A stretch of 64,000 nucleotides of DNA from Nocardioides abyssi. GTDB lineage: Bacteria; Actinomycetota; Actinomycetes; Propionibacteriales; Nocardioidaceae. The translations under genes were made by a program, and so were the position numbers. Below, one piece after another: positions 32,261 to 42,484 of this stretch. The stretch spans positions 62,001 through 126,000 of the forward strand of contig NZ_JAUHJR010000004.1 in assembly GCF_030412915.1 (NCBI RefSeq), given 5' to 3'. The notes beneath the pieces are model-generated. The model saw only the letters and a list, made by a program, of their open reading frames with translations. It was not told the DNA's origin and did no database searches. Positions within the stretch are counted from its first letter, which is position 1; each line of letters opens with the position of its first letter.

Positions 32261-35149
32261 ATGTCAGACAGCACCCCCGACCGTCCCCGTCTCCCCGAGC
32301 TGGACGGCGCGCTGCCGTTCGTCGACCGCCACATCGGGCTGCGCCCCGCCGACGAGGCCGCGATGCTCGCGCGGCTCGGCTTCGACTCGCTCGAGTCGCT
32401 GATGGAGGCGGCCGTCCCCGGCGGCATCCGGACCGACGCGGCCCTCGACCTGCCGCAGGCGCAGTCCGAGGACGCGACCGCCCGCGAGCTGCGCGCGATC
32501 GCGGCGATGAACAACCCGCTCGAGGCGATGATCGGCCTGGGTTACTCCTCGACGATCACCCCGCCGGTGATCCGCCGCAACGTGCTCGAGGACCCGAGCT
32601 GGTACACCGCCTACACGCCCTACCAGCCGGAGATCTCCCAGGGCCGGCTCGAGGCGCTCATCAACTTCCAGACCGTCGTCGGCGACCTGACCGGCCTCCC
32701 GACCGCCAACGCGTCGCTGCTCGACGAGGGCACGGCGGCCGCCGAGGCGATGACCCTGGTCCGACGGGGCCTCGGCAGGACGAGCGGGGGGAAGGCCGAG
32801 GGCCCGTTCGTCGTCGACGCCGACGCGCTGCCGCAGACCATCGAGGTCGTGCGCACCCGCGCCGAGGCGATGGGCATCGAGGTCGTGGTCGCGGACCTCA
32901 CCGACGGCCTGCCCGAGCCCGCCAGCGGCGTGCTCGTGCAGTACCCCGGAGCGTCCGGGCGGGTGCTGGACCCGCGGCCGGTCATCGAGGCCGTCCACGA
33001 GCGCGGCGGACTGGCCGTCGTCGCCGCGGACCTGCTGGCCCTCACCCTGCTCGAGTCGCCCGGGGAGCTCGGCGCCGACGTCGTGGTCGGGTCCTCGCAG
33101 CGGTTCGGTGTCCCGCTGTTCTACGGCGGCCCGCACGCCGGCTACATGGCGGTCGCCGCCGGCCTCGAGCGGCACCTGCCGGGCCGCCTGGTCGGGGTCT
33201 CGATCGATGCGGAGGGGCGGCCGGCGTACCGCCTGGCCCTGCAGACCCGCGAGCAGCACATCCGTCGCGACAAGGCGACCTCCAACATCTGCACCGCGCA
33301 GGTGCTGCTCGCGGTCGTCGCCTCGATGTACGCCGTCCACCACGGCCCCGAAGGCCTGCGCGGGATCGCGCGGCAGGTGCACGGGCGGGCGCGCACGATC
33401 GCCGGCGCCCTGGGTGAGCACGGCGTGGAGGTCGTGCACCGCGAGTTCTTCGACACCGTCCTGGCGCGCGTGCCCGGCCGGGCGGCGGACGTCGTCGCGG
33501 CCGCCCGCGAGGCGGGCGTGCACCTGCGCCTGGTCGACGCCGACCACGTCGGCGTGAGCGTTGGCGAGTCGGCCACCACCGCGCACGTGCAGGCGGTGCT
33601 GACGGCATTCGGCGTGCCGGAGGGTCCTGCGGCGGGCGCCGGCGACGGCCTCGGCCTGCCGGCGGCACTGGAGCGACGCACCGAGTTCCTCACCCACGAG
33701 ACCTTCCAGGCGCACCGCAGCGAGACCCAGATGCTGCGCTACCTGCGCCGGCTCTCCGCGCGCGACTACGCGCTGGACCGCGGCATGATCCCGCTCGGCT
33801 CGTGCACGATGAAGCTCAACGCGACCACCGAGATGGAGCCGGTCTCGCTGCCGGGCTTCGCCGACCTCCACCCGTTCGCGCCGGCGGAGGACGCCGCGGG
33901 CTACCACCTGCTCGTCGACCAGCTCGAGGGGTGGCTGGCCGAGGTGACCGGCTACGACCGGGTCTCCATCCAGCCCAACGCCGGGTCCCAGGGCGAGCTC
34001 GCCGGCCTGCTCGCGATCCGCGGGTACCACCACGCCAACGGCGACACCGGTCGCGACGTCTGCCTCATCCCGTCCTCCGCGCACGGCACCAACGCCGCGT
34101 CCGCGGTGATGGCCGGCATGCGGGTGGTCGTCGTCAAGGCCGCTGCGGATGGCGGTGTCGACATGGAGGACCTCCGCGCCCAGTGCGAGAAGCACGCCGA
34201 CGACCTCGCCGCGATCATGGTGACCTACCCGTCGACGCACGGCGCCTACGAGGACACCATCACCGAGCTGTGCGAGGTCGTGCACGCCCACGGCGGCCAG
34301 GTATACGTCGACGGAGCGAACCTCAACGCCCTGCTCGGCCACGCCAAGCCCGGCGAGTTCGGCGGCGACGTGTCGCACCTGAACCTGCACAAGACCTTCT
34401 GCATCCCCCACGGCGGCGGTGGGCCGGGGGTCGGCCCGGTCGCGGTGCGCGAGCACCTGGCGGCGTACCTGCCCTCGCACGGGATGCACCCCGACGAGAC
34501 CAAGCGCGCGGGGATCGGCCCGATCAGCGCGGCGCCGTACGGCTCGGCGGGCATCCTGCCGATCTCGTGGGCCTACGTGCGGCTGATGGGCGGTGCGGGC
34601 CTGACCCGCGCAACCGCCAGCGCGGTGCTCTCGGCCAACTACGTCGCGGCGCGGCTCGGCGAGCACTTCCCGGTGCTCTACCGCGGCCACGGCGACCTGG
34701 TCGCGCACGAGTGCATCCTCGACGTCCGCGGCATCACCAAGGCGACGGGCGTGAGCGTCGACGACGTCGCCAAGCGGCTCGTCGACTACGGCTTCCACGC
34801 GCCGACCATGTCGTTCCCGGTGGCGGGCACGCTGATGGTCGAGCCGACCGAGTCCGAGGACCTCGTCGAGATCGACCGGTTCTGCGAGGCGATGATCGCG
34901 ATCAAGGGCGAGATCGACCGGGTGGCCGCGGGGGAGTGGACCCCCGAGGACTCGCCGCTGCGCGGGGCGCCGCACACCTCGCGCTCGCTGGTCGGCGAGT
35001 GGGACCGCGCCTACTCGCGCGAGCTCGCCGTCTTCCCGACCGGGATCGACCCCGACAAGTACTGGCCGCCGGTCGGCCGGATCGACCAGGCCTACGGCGA
35101 CCGCAACCTGCAGTGCGCGTGCCCGCCGCTCGAGGCGTTCGCGGAGTAG
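32261..35149 (+). CDS. gcvP: Glycine dehydrogenase (decarboxylating), P protein
   Basis: 962 residues, the normal length of the single-chain P protein. It catalyses PLP-dependent decarboxylation of glycine and transfer of the aminomethyl group to lipoyl-GcvH. Both halves are present; the PLP lysine is K711 in [34 protein letters not shown] and [15 protein letters not shown] are further signatures. It is controlled by the riboswitch just upstream. gcvT is not in the window. Confidence 0.97.
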   Translation: MSDSTPDRPRLPELDGALPFVDRHIGLRPADEAAMLARLGFDSLESLMEAAVPGGIRTDAALDLPQAQSEDATARELRAIAAMNNPLEAMIGLGYSSTITPPVIRRNVLEDPSWYTAYTPYQPEISQGRLEALINFQTVVGDLTGLPTANASLLDEGTAAAEAMTLVRRGLGRTSGGKAEGPFVVDADALPQTIEVVRTRAEAMGIEVVVADLTDGLPEPASGVLVQYPGASGRVLDPRPVIEAVHERGGLAVVAADLLALTLLESPGELGADVVVGSSQRFGVPLFYGGPHAGYMAVAAGLERHLPGRLVGVSIDAEGRPAYRLALQTREQHIRRDKATSNICTAQVLLAVVASMYAVHHGPEGLRGIARQVHGRARTIAGALGEHGVEVVHREFFDTVLARVPGRAADVVAAAREAGVHLRLVDADHVGVSVGESATTAHVQAVLTAFGVPEGPAAGAGDGLGLPAALERRTEFLTHETFQAHRSETQMLRYLRRLSARDYALDRGMIPLGSCTMKLNATTEMEPVSLPGFADLHPFAPAEDAAGYHLLVDQLEGWLAEVTGYDRVSIQPNAGSQGELAGLLAIRGYHHANGDTGRDVCLIPSSAHGTNAASAVMAGMRVVVVKAAADGGVDMEDLRAQCEKHADDLAAIMVTYPSTHGAYEDTITELCEVVHAHGGQVYVDGANLNALLGHAKPGEFGGDVSHLNLHKTFCIPHGGGGPGVGPVAVREHLAAYLPSHGMHPDETKRAGIGPISAAPYGSAGILPISWAYVRLMGGAGLTRATASAVLSANYVAARLGEHFPVLYRGHGDLVAHECILDVRGITKATGVSVDDVAKRLVDYGFHAPTMSFPVAGTLMVEPTESEDLVEIDRFCEAMIAIKGEIDRVAAGEWTPEDSPLRGAPHTSRSLVGEWDRAYSRELAVFPTGIDPDKYWPPVGRIDQAYGDRNLQCACPPLEAFAE

Positions 35150-35162
35150 GCAGGATGGCCCG

Positions 35163-36533
35163 GTGACCGTCGCCGACAGCACCGCCCGCCGCCTCCTCGT
35201 CCACCTCGCGCGCGCCCAGGCCGGCGGGCGGCTGCCGTCGGTGACGGCCGGGGTGGTGCGCGACGGCGAGCTCGTGTGGTCCGGGACGTACGGCGGGCCG
35301 CCGGTGCCCGGCCACGACCCGACCGACGTGCAGCACCGGATCGGCTCGATCACCAAGACCCTCACCGGGGTGCTCGTGCTCCAGCTGGTGCGTGACGGGC
35401 GGGTCGAGCTCGACGCACCGGTCTCGGTCGTGCTGGGCGACGTGCCGTACGGCGACCGGACGGCGCGCCAGCTGCTGGCCCACGCCTCGGGCATCGCCGC
35501 GGAGCCGGCCGGCGAGTGGTGGGAGCGCTCCGACGGGATGTCGTTCGACGAGCTCGTCGCCGCCCACGCATCCGCCCCTGCGGTGACCGCGCCGGGGTCG
35601 CGGTTCCACTACTCCAACCTCGGCTACGCGCTGCTCGGCGAGCTGGTCGCGCGCGTGCACGGCCGGTCGTGGGCGGACTGCGTCGCCTCGCTGGTGCTCG
35701 AGCCGCTGGGGATGGCCCGGACCTCCTATCTGCCGACCGGCCCGGCCGCCTCGGGCTGGTCGGTCGACCCCTACACCCGCGAGCTGGTCGCCGAGCCGGC
35801 CACGGACACCCGCGCCCTCGCGCCCGCGGGCCAGCTGTGGTCGACGGTCGCCGACCTGGCGGCGTACGCCGCGTTCCTGGTCGACGGCCACCTCGACGTG
35901 CTCGACGCCTCCTGGCTGGCGACCGCGTCGACCACCCAGTCCGGGTCGGCCGGCGACGCGCTGGCCTCGGCGCACGGGCTCGGCCTCCAGCTGCTCCGCG
36001 GCGGCTCGGGCACGCTCGTCGGCCACGGCGGCTCGATGCCGGGCTTCCTGGCCGCGTGCTTCGTCGACCGGCCGCGGCGGACCGGCGCGGTCGTCATGGC
36101 GCCGGCGACGACCGGCTTCTCGCCGTCCGAGCTCGCGCGGGTGCTGCTCGAGGAGCTGGAGGCCTGCGAGCCGACCCTGCCGCTGCCCTGGGTGCCGACG
36201 ACCTCCGTGCCGCTCGAGCTCGACGGCGTGCTCGGCACGTGGCACTGGGGCAACACGCCGTTCGTGCTCGCGCTGGAGGGCGGTTCGCGTGGGCCCGGCG
36301 GGTCCGGCCACGGGGAGGTCGTGGCGACCGGGCCGGGCGGGGCGGAGAAGTGGCGGTTCGCCGTGGTCGACGGGCGCGTCGTCGGGACCCGCGGCTACCA
36401 CCACGGCGAGGAGCTGCACGTGGTCCGGCGCCCGGACGGGAGCGTCAGCCACCTCGAGGTGGCGACCTTCGTGCTGACCCGGACGCCGTACGACCCGGAC
36501 GCCCCCGCACCTGGGGGACATCCGGGTCGCTGA
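35163..36533 (+). CDS. Serine hydrolase of the beta-lactamase class C/esterase family
   Basis: 456 residues. The catalytic triad motifs are clear: S62-I-T-K65 (SxxK) in RIGSITKTLTG, Y150-S-N152 in FHYSNLGYALLG, and GHGG in LVGHGGSMPGF. A C-terminal beta-rich domain (about 350-450) follows, as in EstB or D-aminopeptidase relatives. No signal peptide is seen, so it is probably cytoplasmic and an esterase or peptidase, not an exported beta-lactamase. It starts 13 bases after gcvP and may be cotranscribed. A hairpin in its last codons probably ends the transcript. Confidence 0.8.
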   Translation: MTVADSTARRLLVHLARAQAGGRLPSVTAGVVRDGELVWSGTYGGPPVPGHDPTDVQHRIGSITKTLTGVLVLQLVRDGRVELDAPVSVVLGDVPYGDRTARQLLAHASGIAAEPAGEWWERSDGMSFDELVAAHASAPAVTAPGSRFHYSNLGYALLGELVARVHGRSWADCVASLVLEPLGMARTSYLPTGPAASGWSVDPYTRELVAEPATDTRALAPAGQLWSTVADLAAYAAFLVDGHLDVLDASWLATASTTQSGSAGDALASAHGLGLQLLRGGSGTLVGHGGSMPGFLAACFVDRPRRTGAVVMAPATTGFSPSELARVLLEELEACEPTLPLPWVPTTSVPLELDGVLGTWHWGNTPFVLALEGGSRGPGGSGHGEVVATGPGGAEKWRFAVVDGRVVGTRGYHHGEELHVVRRPDGSVSHLEVATFVLTRTPYDPDAPAPGGHPGR

Positions 36534-36555
36534 CGGGCACGCCGCTGCGCGTGCC
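36492..36555 (+). terminator. Two consecutive hairpins at the end of the serine hydrolase gene
   Basis: GACCCGGA/TCCGGGTC with an inner CCCCC/GGGGG stem (36492-36528) lies inside the final codons. GGCACGC/GCGTGCC (36536-36555) follows the stop. The converging gene ends at 36574, so this is probably a two-way terminator. Confidence 0.6.
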
Positions 36556-36573
36556 GGCTCTGCACCGCCGGGG

Positions 36574-37092
36574 TCAGTCGCCGGTGGTGTCGGTCTTGGT
36601 GACCTGCAGGTCGTAGTGGAACGCCTCGTCGCAGGTCAGGTTGATCGTGCGGCCCTTCCAGCGCATCGCCAGGTCGGTGCGCAGCTTGCGGTGGACGCCG
36701 TCGACGACGATGTGCTGACCGGCGTCGTCGTGCTCCTCGTGGACGACGACCTTCTTGCCGTAGGGCTTCGCGGTGCCGGTGACGAGCACCTTCTTGCCGG
36801 CCAGCTTCAGCGTCGCCCGGACCTGCTTCTTCTCGACGAAGCCGTCCTCGGACTCGCGGATGTTCCCGAGGCCGTCGTCGCCGACGACGACCTGGAAGAC
36901 GTTGGCGTAGACGTCGTTCTCGTAGACGCTGACGTAGGTCTCCGCCCCGCGGTAGGTGCCGGAGCAGTCGATGACCACGCCGCGCTCGCGGGTGGTCTCC
37001 GACGCCGCGGTGTCGGCGGTGAGGGCGGTGGCGGGGGAGCCGAGGCCGACGATCGCGGTGGCGACGGCGGCGAGGGCGAGGGGAGTGCGCAT
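36574..37092 (-). CDS. Small secreted protein of unknown function
   Basis: 172 residues with a clean signal peptide (about 1-24, cleavage after ATA in SPATALTADT). The mature part is Lys/Asp-rich with two cysteines (C43 in VVIDCSGTY and one in INLTCDEAFH) that may form a disulfide. The middle holds alternating beta-strand patterns (KVLVTGTAKPYGKKVVVHEE). No family recognised. It stands alone between converging and diverging neighbours. Confidence 0.65.
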   Translation of the reverse strand: MRTPLALAAVATAIVGLGSPATALTADTAASETTRERGVVIDCSGTYRGAETYVSVYENDVYANVFQVVVGDDGLGNIRESEDGFVEKKQVRATLKLAGKKVLVTGTAKPYGKKVVVHEEHDDAGQHIVVDGVHRKLRTDLAMRWKGRTINLTCDEAFHYDLQVTKTDTTGD

Positions 37093-37286
37093 GGTGGTGC
37101 TGCCTTCTGTGGGGGTGTGTGGGTGACAGCGGGGATACGCCGTCCCACCCGTCCCGGTTGCGCACCGCGCGGCTGGTCTGGACCACGCGCTAGCAGAGCG
37201 GAGAGGGCCCCGATGAGTCCCGGCCGGTCGTACGGTCGTCCCGCCAGGAGCCGACGCGGTCGGCCGCAGCGGCGACGGGAGACCCC

Positions 37287-37754
37287 ATGAGCACCGAGCA
37301 CCCCGCGAGCGTGACCTTCGAGACGACGCTGCGCGCCGGCGGCAACAACACCGGCATCGTCGTGCCGCCGGAGGCGGTCGCCCGGCTGGGGCAGGGCAAG
37401 CGGCCGCCGGTCCATGTCGACCTGAACGGCTACGAGTACCGCAGCACGGTCGCCGTGATGGGTGGGGAGCACCTGGTCGGTGTCAGCGCCGCGGTGCGCG
37501 CAGCGACCGGACTCGCCGGAGGTGACCCGGTCCGGGTGACGCTGACCCTCGCCACCACGCCCCGGGAGGTGGACGTCCCCGCCGACCTCGCCGAGGCGAT
37601 GGACGCGAACGGGGTGCGGGCGTTCTTCGACGGCCTGTCGAACAGCCTGCAGCGCTACCACGTCGGCCAGGTCGAGGACGCCAAGGCGGAGGACACCCGC
37701 CGGCGGCGGATCGACAAGGCGGTCGGCCTCTTCGCCGCGGGCAGGCAGCGGTAG
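37287..37754 (+). CDS. DUF1905 / YdeI-OmpD-associated family protein
   Basis: 155 residues. The DUF1905 beta-barrel (about 5-95: VTFETTLRAGGNNTGIVVPP, RSTVAVMGGEHLVGVSAAVR) is followed by the helical bacteriocin-protection YdeI-type segment (about 100-150: AFFDGLSNSLQRYHVGQVED). Homologues are linked loosely to stress and cationic-peptide resistance; no reaction is known. Cytoplasmic, single gene, ATG start at 37287. Confidence 0.75.
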   Translation: MSTEHPASVTFETTLRAGGNNTGIVVPPEAVARLGQGKRPPVHVDLNGYEYRSTVAVMGGEHLVGVSAAVRAATGLAGGDPVRVTLTLATTPREVDVPADLAEAMDANGVRAFFDGLSNSLQRYHVGQVEDAKAEDTRRRRIDKAVGLFAAGRQR

Positions 37755-37800
37755 CCGCACTGTCACCCCGGCGGGGTCCCTGTGCCGGGCCTGCGTCGCC

Positions 37801-38553
37801 CTACTCCGCCGGGGTGGTCGACCGGACAGCGAGCACCGAGAACCGGCCGTCGTCGCAGCGGACCCGGGCCGTGACCGAGCCGCCGGTCCAGAGGGTGTCG
37901 CGGACGTCGTCGCGGCCGAGGGCCGGTTGGGTGTCGCTGGTGACGCGGAGCGTGACGGTCGTGCCTGCGTACGTCGCGGGGCCGTCGGCGACGGCGACGT
38001 CGATCCGGTACGGCGGGCGGAGGTCGCCGTCGGCGCGGGGCTCCTGCGATCCGGTCACGCCGAGCCAGGTCCCGGTCAGCTCGGCCTCGCCCGCGTGGGC
38101 ACACCTGACCGGGTCGAACCACACCCGCGCCGCCGCTGGGAGGTCGCTACCGTCGCGGACGTAGAGCAGGCCGTCCAGGAGCACGGCCCGGTCCGCGGCC
38201 ACGCCGGCGAGCTCCTCGGCCGAGGCTGCCCGGTCCGGCTCGGCACCGCCCTGCCCGCCGGTGTCGTCGCAGCCGGGCACGACCACGTCGAGCCGACGGC
38301 CCGTGGTCTCCGGCTGCCGGCGCAGGTCTCCGTACCCGGAGTAGCGGACGCCGTCGATCTCCAGCACGGCGGCGCACGAGGCCGAGCCGTCGCCGCCCGC
38401 GCCGGCGCATGCCGTGAGCGCGGCCGCCGCGACGAGGGCGGCGGCCAGGCCCAGGGTCGTGCGGCGGGCTTGGCGCGAAGCCAGCAGGGGGTTCCGGGGC
38501 ACGGCGGTCGGACGCGTCGACCGCCCGAGCGGTTCCGGCCGGACCGGGCGCAT
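37801..38553 (-). CDS. Lipoprotein, probably DUF6281-like
   Basis: 250 residues. A positively charged start leads to a hydrophobic segment with the lipobox LTAC, so it should be lipid-anchored outside the membrane. The mature domain contains SCAAVLEIDGVRYSGYGDL and DVVVPGCDDTGGQ, a pattern I associate with DUF6281 lipoproteins. A second beta-rich half holds VRCAHAG and RVRCDDGRF with two more cysteines. Start chosen at the ATG 38553; a GTG at 38565 is possible. Function unknown. Confidence 0.65.
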   Translation of the reverse strand: MRPVRPEPLGRSTRPTAVPRNPLLASRQARRTTLGLAAALVAAAALTACAGAGGDGSASCAAVLEIDGVRYSGYGDLRRQPETTGRRLDVVVPGCDDTGGQGGAEPDRAASAEELAGVAADRAVLLDGLLYVRDGSDLPAAARVWFDPVRCAHAGEAELTGTWLGVTGSQEPRADGDLRPPYRIDVAVADGPATYAGTTVTLRVTSDTQPALGRDDVRDTLWTGGSVTARVRCDDGRFSVLAVRSTTPAE

Positions 38554-38570
38554 CGAGCCGGTCACCGCTG

Positions 38571-39965
38571 CTACATCGCCTGCGAGACGCTCGACATGTT
38601 GAAGTCCGGCACCCGCAGGGCCGGGGTGGCGGTCCGACTGAAGTAGTCGTCGCCCCACTCCCGGCTGAAGCTCGGCACCGTCTCGCCGGCGTGGGTGAAC
38701 CGCCGGAGCAGGTCGACGGGGGACTCGTTCCAGCGGAAGTTGTTGACCGCACCGGTGATCTCGCCACCCTCGACGAGGTACACACCGTCACGGGTCAGCC
38801 CGGTGAGCAGGAGGGTCTGCGGGTCGACCTCGCGGATGTACCACAGGCACGTGAGCAGCAGCCCGCGCTCGATCCCGGCGACGAGGTCCTCGGCGGAGCC
38901 GGTCCCGCCGTCGACGCCGAGCACCAGGTTGTCGATCGCCGGGGTGACGGGCAGGTCGGTCATCGCGGCGGAGTGCCGGGTCTGCAGCAGCGCGGCCAGC
39001 TCGCCGTCGCGGACCCAGTCGGTGCGCTCGAGCGGCAGACCGTTGTCGAAGACCGACGACTCGTTCCCCGAGGAGGAGGCGACGACGAACGGCGAGGACT
39101 CCAGTCCCGGGTACGCCGGGTCGCTGAGCAGGTGGACCCCCTCGCGGGCGATCCGTTCGCCGACGCGCGTGCCACCGCCCCGCTTGCTGTAGACCGACTG
39201 GCCCTCGTGGGCGACCCGCGCGCCGGCGTACCAGTAGGCGTCGATCATCAGGTCGGCGACGGCGCTCGGGGGCAGCACGGTGTCGTAGCGGCCTGCGGGC
39301 AGGTCCACGCGGCGCTCGCCCCACCCGAGCCGGCGCTCGAGCTCGGCCTCCATGGCGAGCGCGTCGACGTCGGCGAAGTCGCGGGTCGCGCCGCCGGTCC
39401 AGGCGCTGAGCCCCAGGTCGGCGGTCTTGCCGGTGCAGCCGTAGTGGCCCGTGGGCTGCGCGTGGCGCAGCCGCAGGCCGGTGGTCGAACCGAGGTAGGT
39501 GGTCGTCAGCTCGTGGTTGACGAAGCCGTAGAGCACCCGGCCGCCGGCGCCCGCCCGGCCGAACGCCTCGCCGAGGGCGGGCGCGAACGCGTCGTACACC
39601 TCGATCCCGGTGCGGACCGGCTCGTCGTCCCAGTCGGGCGAGACCCGGTCGCGGACCAGCTCGGCCGCGTCCTCCGCGGGCGAGGCGGCCCGGGCGGCGG
39701 CGTCGGCGGCGGTGACGAGCGCCGACATCTGGGCCTGGTCGGTCGCGCTGCCAGAGACCGAGCCCGTGGCGGTGCCCTCGGGGCGGCGGATGAAGGAGAC
39801 GACGGTGACGTCGACGCCGTGCATCACGCCGTTGGTCGTCAGCGTGTTGCCGGCCCAGCGGAGGTTGGCGCTGGTGCGGTCGCGCACGATGACCACGCAG
39901 TCGTCGGCGATCGTGGTCGCCAGCGCGTGCTCGACCAGGGACTGGGGGGTGACCCGGGGCTGCAT
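38571..39965 (-). CDS. TldE/PmbA-type metalloprotease-like subunit
   Basis: 464 residues of the TldD/PmbA (modulator of DNA gyrase) superfamily: central LRLRHAQPTGHYGCTG, YDTVLPPSAVADLMIDAY and C-terminal DGVYLVEGGEITGAVNNFRW. It lacks the HExxxH zinc motif, as expected for the non-catalytic TldE partner. It lies one base after its TldD partner, so they are co-translated and should form the heterodimer that degrades unfolded peptides and matures some peptide antibiotics. Confidence 0.9.
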   Translation of the reverse strand: MQPRVTPQSLVEHALATTIADDCVVIVRDRTSANLRWAGNTLTTNGVMHGVDVTVVSFIRRPEGTATGSVSGSATDQAQMSALVTAADAAARAASPAEDAAELVRDRVSPDWDDEPVRTGIEVYDAFAPALGEAFGRAGAGGRVLYGFVNHELTTTYLGSTTGLRLRHAQPTGHYGCTGKTADLGLSAWTGGATRDFADVDALAMEAELERRLGWGERRVDLPAGRYDTVLPPSAVADLMIDAYWYAGARVAHEGQSVYSKRGGGTRVGERIAREGVHLLSDPAYPGLESSPFVVASSSGNESSVFDNGLPLERTDWVRDGELAALLQTRHSAAMTDLPVTPAIDNLVLGVDGGTGSAEDLVAGIERGLLLTCLWYIREVDPQTLLLTGLTRDGVYLVEGGEITGAVNNFRWNESPVDLLRRFTHAGETVPSFSREWGDDYFSRTATPALRVPDFNMSSVSQAM

Positions 39966-39966
39966 G

Positions 39967-41508
39967 TCAGTGACCTGCCTCGTCGGTGGTGTTGAGGATG
40001 CGGACGCCGCGGAAGAGCGCGGTGGGGCAGCCGTGGCTGACGGCGGCGACCTGCCCGGGCTGGGCCTTGCCGCAGTTGAACGCGCCGCCGAGGACCCAGG
40101 TCTGCGGGCCGCCGACGGCCTCCATCGAGCCCCAGAAGTCGGTGGTGGTCGACTGGTACGCCGCGTCGCGCACCTGCCCGACGACCTCGCCGTCGCGGAT
40201 CTCGTGGAAGCGCTGGCCGGTGAACTGGAAGTTGTAGCGCTGCATGTCGATCGACCACGACTTGTCGCCGACGACGTAGAGCCCGCGCTCGACCCGGCTG
40301 ATCAGCTCCGCAGTGCTCGGCCCGTCGGGAGCGGGCTGGAGCGAGACGTTGGCCATCCTCTGGATGGGGATGTGGCCGGGGGAGTCGGCGTACGCGCAGC
40401 CGTTGGAGCGGCCCTGCGCGTGGTCGGGGCCGGCGAGCTCGGGCTTCATCGCGGCCATCGGTCGGTCGAGCTGGTAGCCGACCAGCACCCCGTCGCGGAC
40501 GATGTCCCACCGCTGGGTCGCCACGCCCTCGTCATCGAAGCCGGTGGTCGCGAGGCCGTGCTCGACGGTGCGGTCGCCGGTGACGTTCATGACCGGGCTG
40601 CCGTACTGCAGCGACCCGAGCTGGTCGTAGGTCGCGAAGCTGGTCCCGGCGTAGTTGGCCTCGTAGCCCAGGGCCCGGTCGAGCTCGGTGGCGTGGCCGA
40701 TCGACTCATGGATGGTCAGCCACAGGTTGGAGGGGTGGATGACCAGGTCGTAGTCACCCGCCTCGACGCTGGGGGCCGCCAGCTTCTCGGCCAGCAGCTC
40801 GGGCACCTCCGCGAGCTCGGCGTCCCAGTCCCACAGCGGCCCGGCGGAGCCGCCCACGAGGTACTCGTAGCCGCGCCCGACCGGTGGCGCGATGCTGGCC
40901 ATGGAGTCGAAGGTGTCCGCGCCGGCACCCATCGCCTCGAACGACGGCTGCAGCCGGATGCGCCGCTGGGTGGTGCGCGTGCCGGCGAGGTCGGCGTAGT
41001 ACTTGTGCTCGTCGACCTGCTGGAGGCTCGCGCTGGCGTGGTCGACGGCCGCGCCCAGGCGCAGCCGCTCGGTCCAGCTGACGAGCAAGGCGGCCTTCTC
41101 GGCCACCGGCACGGTGAACGGGTCGACCTCGTAGGAGGAGACCCAGGTGACGTCGTCGTACGTCGGCTCCGGCGCCAGCTCGACCGGGGTCGTCGTCATC
41201 GCAGCGGCGACCCGGGCGACCTGGACGGCCGTGTCGGCGACGCGGACCGCCTCCTCGGGGGTGAGCACGACGCCGGACGCGAAGCCCCACGCGCCGCGGT
41301 GGACCACGCGGACCGCGAACCCGAGGTCCTCGGCGTCGCTGGCGCCTTGGAGCGCCCCGTCGCGGACGCCGACGTGCTGGTAGCGCACCCGCTCGAACCG
41401 GAACTCCGCGTGGCTCGCACCGAGCTCGCGCGCCCGGCTCAGCGCCACCTCGCCGAGGTCGCGGTGGGGGAGGGCGGTGAAGGTGGGATCGAGGCCCGGC
41501 TCGCTCAT
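39967..41508 (-). CDS. tldD: TldD-type metalloprotease subunit
   Basis: 513 residues. The catalytic zinc motif is HESIGHATELD (HExxxH). The conserved end reads GGAFNCGKAQPGQ and a SHGCP near the C-terminus, which in the family supplies the cysteine ligand. Start at ATG 41508 gives the usual N-terminus; an in-frame ATG at 41547 is less likely. It forms the catalytic half of TldD/TldE with the next gene. No peptide precursor gene for a processed antibiotic is obvious nearby. Confidence 0.92.
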   Translation of the reverse strand: MSEPGLDPTFTALPHRDLGEVALSRARELGASHAEFRFERVRYQHVGVRDGALQGASDAEDLGFAVRVVHRGAWGFASGVVLTPEEAVRVADTAVQVARVAAAMTTTPVELAPEPTYDDVTWVSSYEVDPFTVPVAEKAALLVSWTERLRLGAAVDHASASLQQVDEHKYYADLAGTRTTQRRIRLQPSFEAMGAGADTFDSMASIAPPVGRGYEYLVGGSAGPLWDWDAELAEVPELLAEKLAAPSVEAGDYDLVIHPSNLWLTIHESIGHATELDRALGYEANYAGTSFATYDQLGSLQYGSPVMNVTGDRTVEHGLATTGFDDEGVATQRWDIVRDGVLVGYQLDRPMAAMKPELAGPDHAQGRSNGCAYADSPGHIPIQRMANVSLQPAPDGPSTAELISRVERGLYVVGDKSWSIDMQRYNFQFTGQRFHEIRDGEVVGQVRDAAYQSTTTDFWGSMEAVGGPQTWVLGGAFNCGKAQPGQVAAVSHGCPTALFRGVRILNTTDEAGH

Positions 41509-41612
41509 GGGCGCGACCCTAGACCCGGTCACCGACAGCGGCGCCACCGCATTTCCGGGGGCCGCCCACGTCCCGTCCGCGACGGCGTACCGGCGTCGTT
41601 AGGGTGCTCCCC

Positions 41613-42302
41613 ATGAGTTCACCGGCGTGGTTGGGCATCGGCGCGCAGCGCAGCGGCACGACCTGGTTCACCGACCTGCTGACCCAGCACCCCGCCGTCG
41701 GGCTCGGCACCAACGGCAAGAAGGAGCAGCAGCTGCTGCACAAGGTCGGCGACGGCCGGGTCGACGCCTCGGAGTACCTCGACCTCTTCCCCGCCGACGG
41801 CGTCCACCGCGGCGAGTGGACCCCGCAGTCGCTGCGCCACGCCTCCGCGCCGGCCACCGCCGCCCGACTCGTCCCGGACGCGCCGATCCTGGTGCTCCTG
41901 CGCGACCCGGTGGAACGCTTCCGCTCCGCGATGCGGCTCGCCGCCACCCGCGGGAAGTCGTGGCCCTACCCGGTGCCGATCACGGTGCAGACCTGGAGCG
42001 GCTTCTACGCCGACCAGCTCGACGCCTGGGCCGCGGCCGTCGGACGCGAGCGGATGCACGTGATGGTCTACGAGAACGTCCGCCGCGACCCGCAGGCCGC
42101 CGTCGACGACGTGTGGCGCCTGGTCGGCGTGGACCCCGTGCCGCTCGTCGAGGTCGAGCGGGCCTCCGGCTCGTCCTCCCAGGCCGACTGGGACTGGACG
42201 CCGGGGCTGAAGGAGTCGCTGCAGGTCATGTACCGCCCGCAGGCCCGTCGCCTCACCGACGACTGGGGGCTCGACGTCTCCGCCTGGTCCGGCCTGGGCT
42301 GA
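41613..42302 (+). CDS. PAPS-dependent sulfotransferase family protein
   Basis: 229 residues. The 5'-phosphosulfate loop GIGAQRSGTTWF is at residues 6-17, and the 3'-phosphate motif is VLLRDPVERFRSAMR. It resembles sulfotransferase_1 / heparan-sulfate type enzymes that sulfate sugars or lipids with PAPS. Soluble, acceptor unknown. It is followed by the repeat-rich region at 42340 and a decayed gene. Confidence 0.85.
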   Translation: MSSPAWLGIGAQRSGTTWFTDLLTQHPAVGLGTNGKKEQQLLHKVGDGRVDASEYLDLFPADGVHRGEWTPQSLRHASAPATAARLVPDAPILVLLRDPVERFRSAMRLAATRGKSWPYPVPITVQTWSGFYADQLDAWAAAVGRERMHVMVYENVRRDPQAAVDDVWRLVGVDPVPLVEVERASGSSSQADWDWTPGLKESLQVMYRPQARRLTDDWGLDVSAWSGLG

Positions 42303-42339
42303 CCTGCCTTTTCGGCGGCCTCGGGGCGCTGCGGGAGGC

Positions 42340-42423
42340 GTGAGCTTCATCGGCTGCCCGATGAAACTCACGGTGGGCCGATGAAACTTCAGCGTCCCAC
42401 CGACAGTTTCAGCGGCTGGCCGA
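42340..42423. repeat. Nested overlapping inverted repeats
   Basis: GTGAGcTTCATCGG and CCGATGAAaCTCAC make a near-perfect hairpin (42340-42371). Overlapping it are CGGTGGG/CCCACCG (42371-42402) and GCCGaTGAAACT/AGTTTCAgCGGC (42377-42416). ATGAAACT occurs twice and its complement once, so alternative foldings exist. It shares the 11-mer CGGCTGGCCGA with the dyad at 18363. It probably acts as a terminator; the redundancy is unusual. Confidence 0.55.
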
Positions 42424-42484
42424 CGAAGCTGCCGGTCGCGCTGTAGCCCGGGCGGGTTCCGCGAGCTGGAGCGGTACTTCGCGA

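Noticed and set aside
32264-35494. Open frame of over 1,000 codons antisense to gcvP
   Set aside because: A typical mirror frame in very GC-rich DNA; no domain, and gcvP is certain on the other strand.
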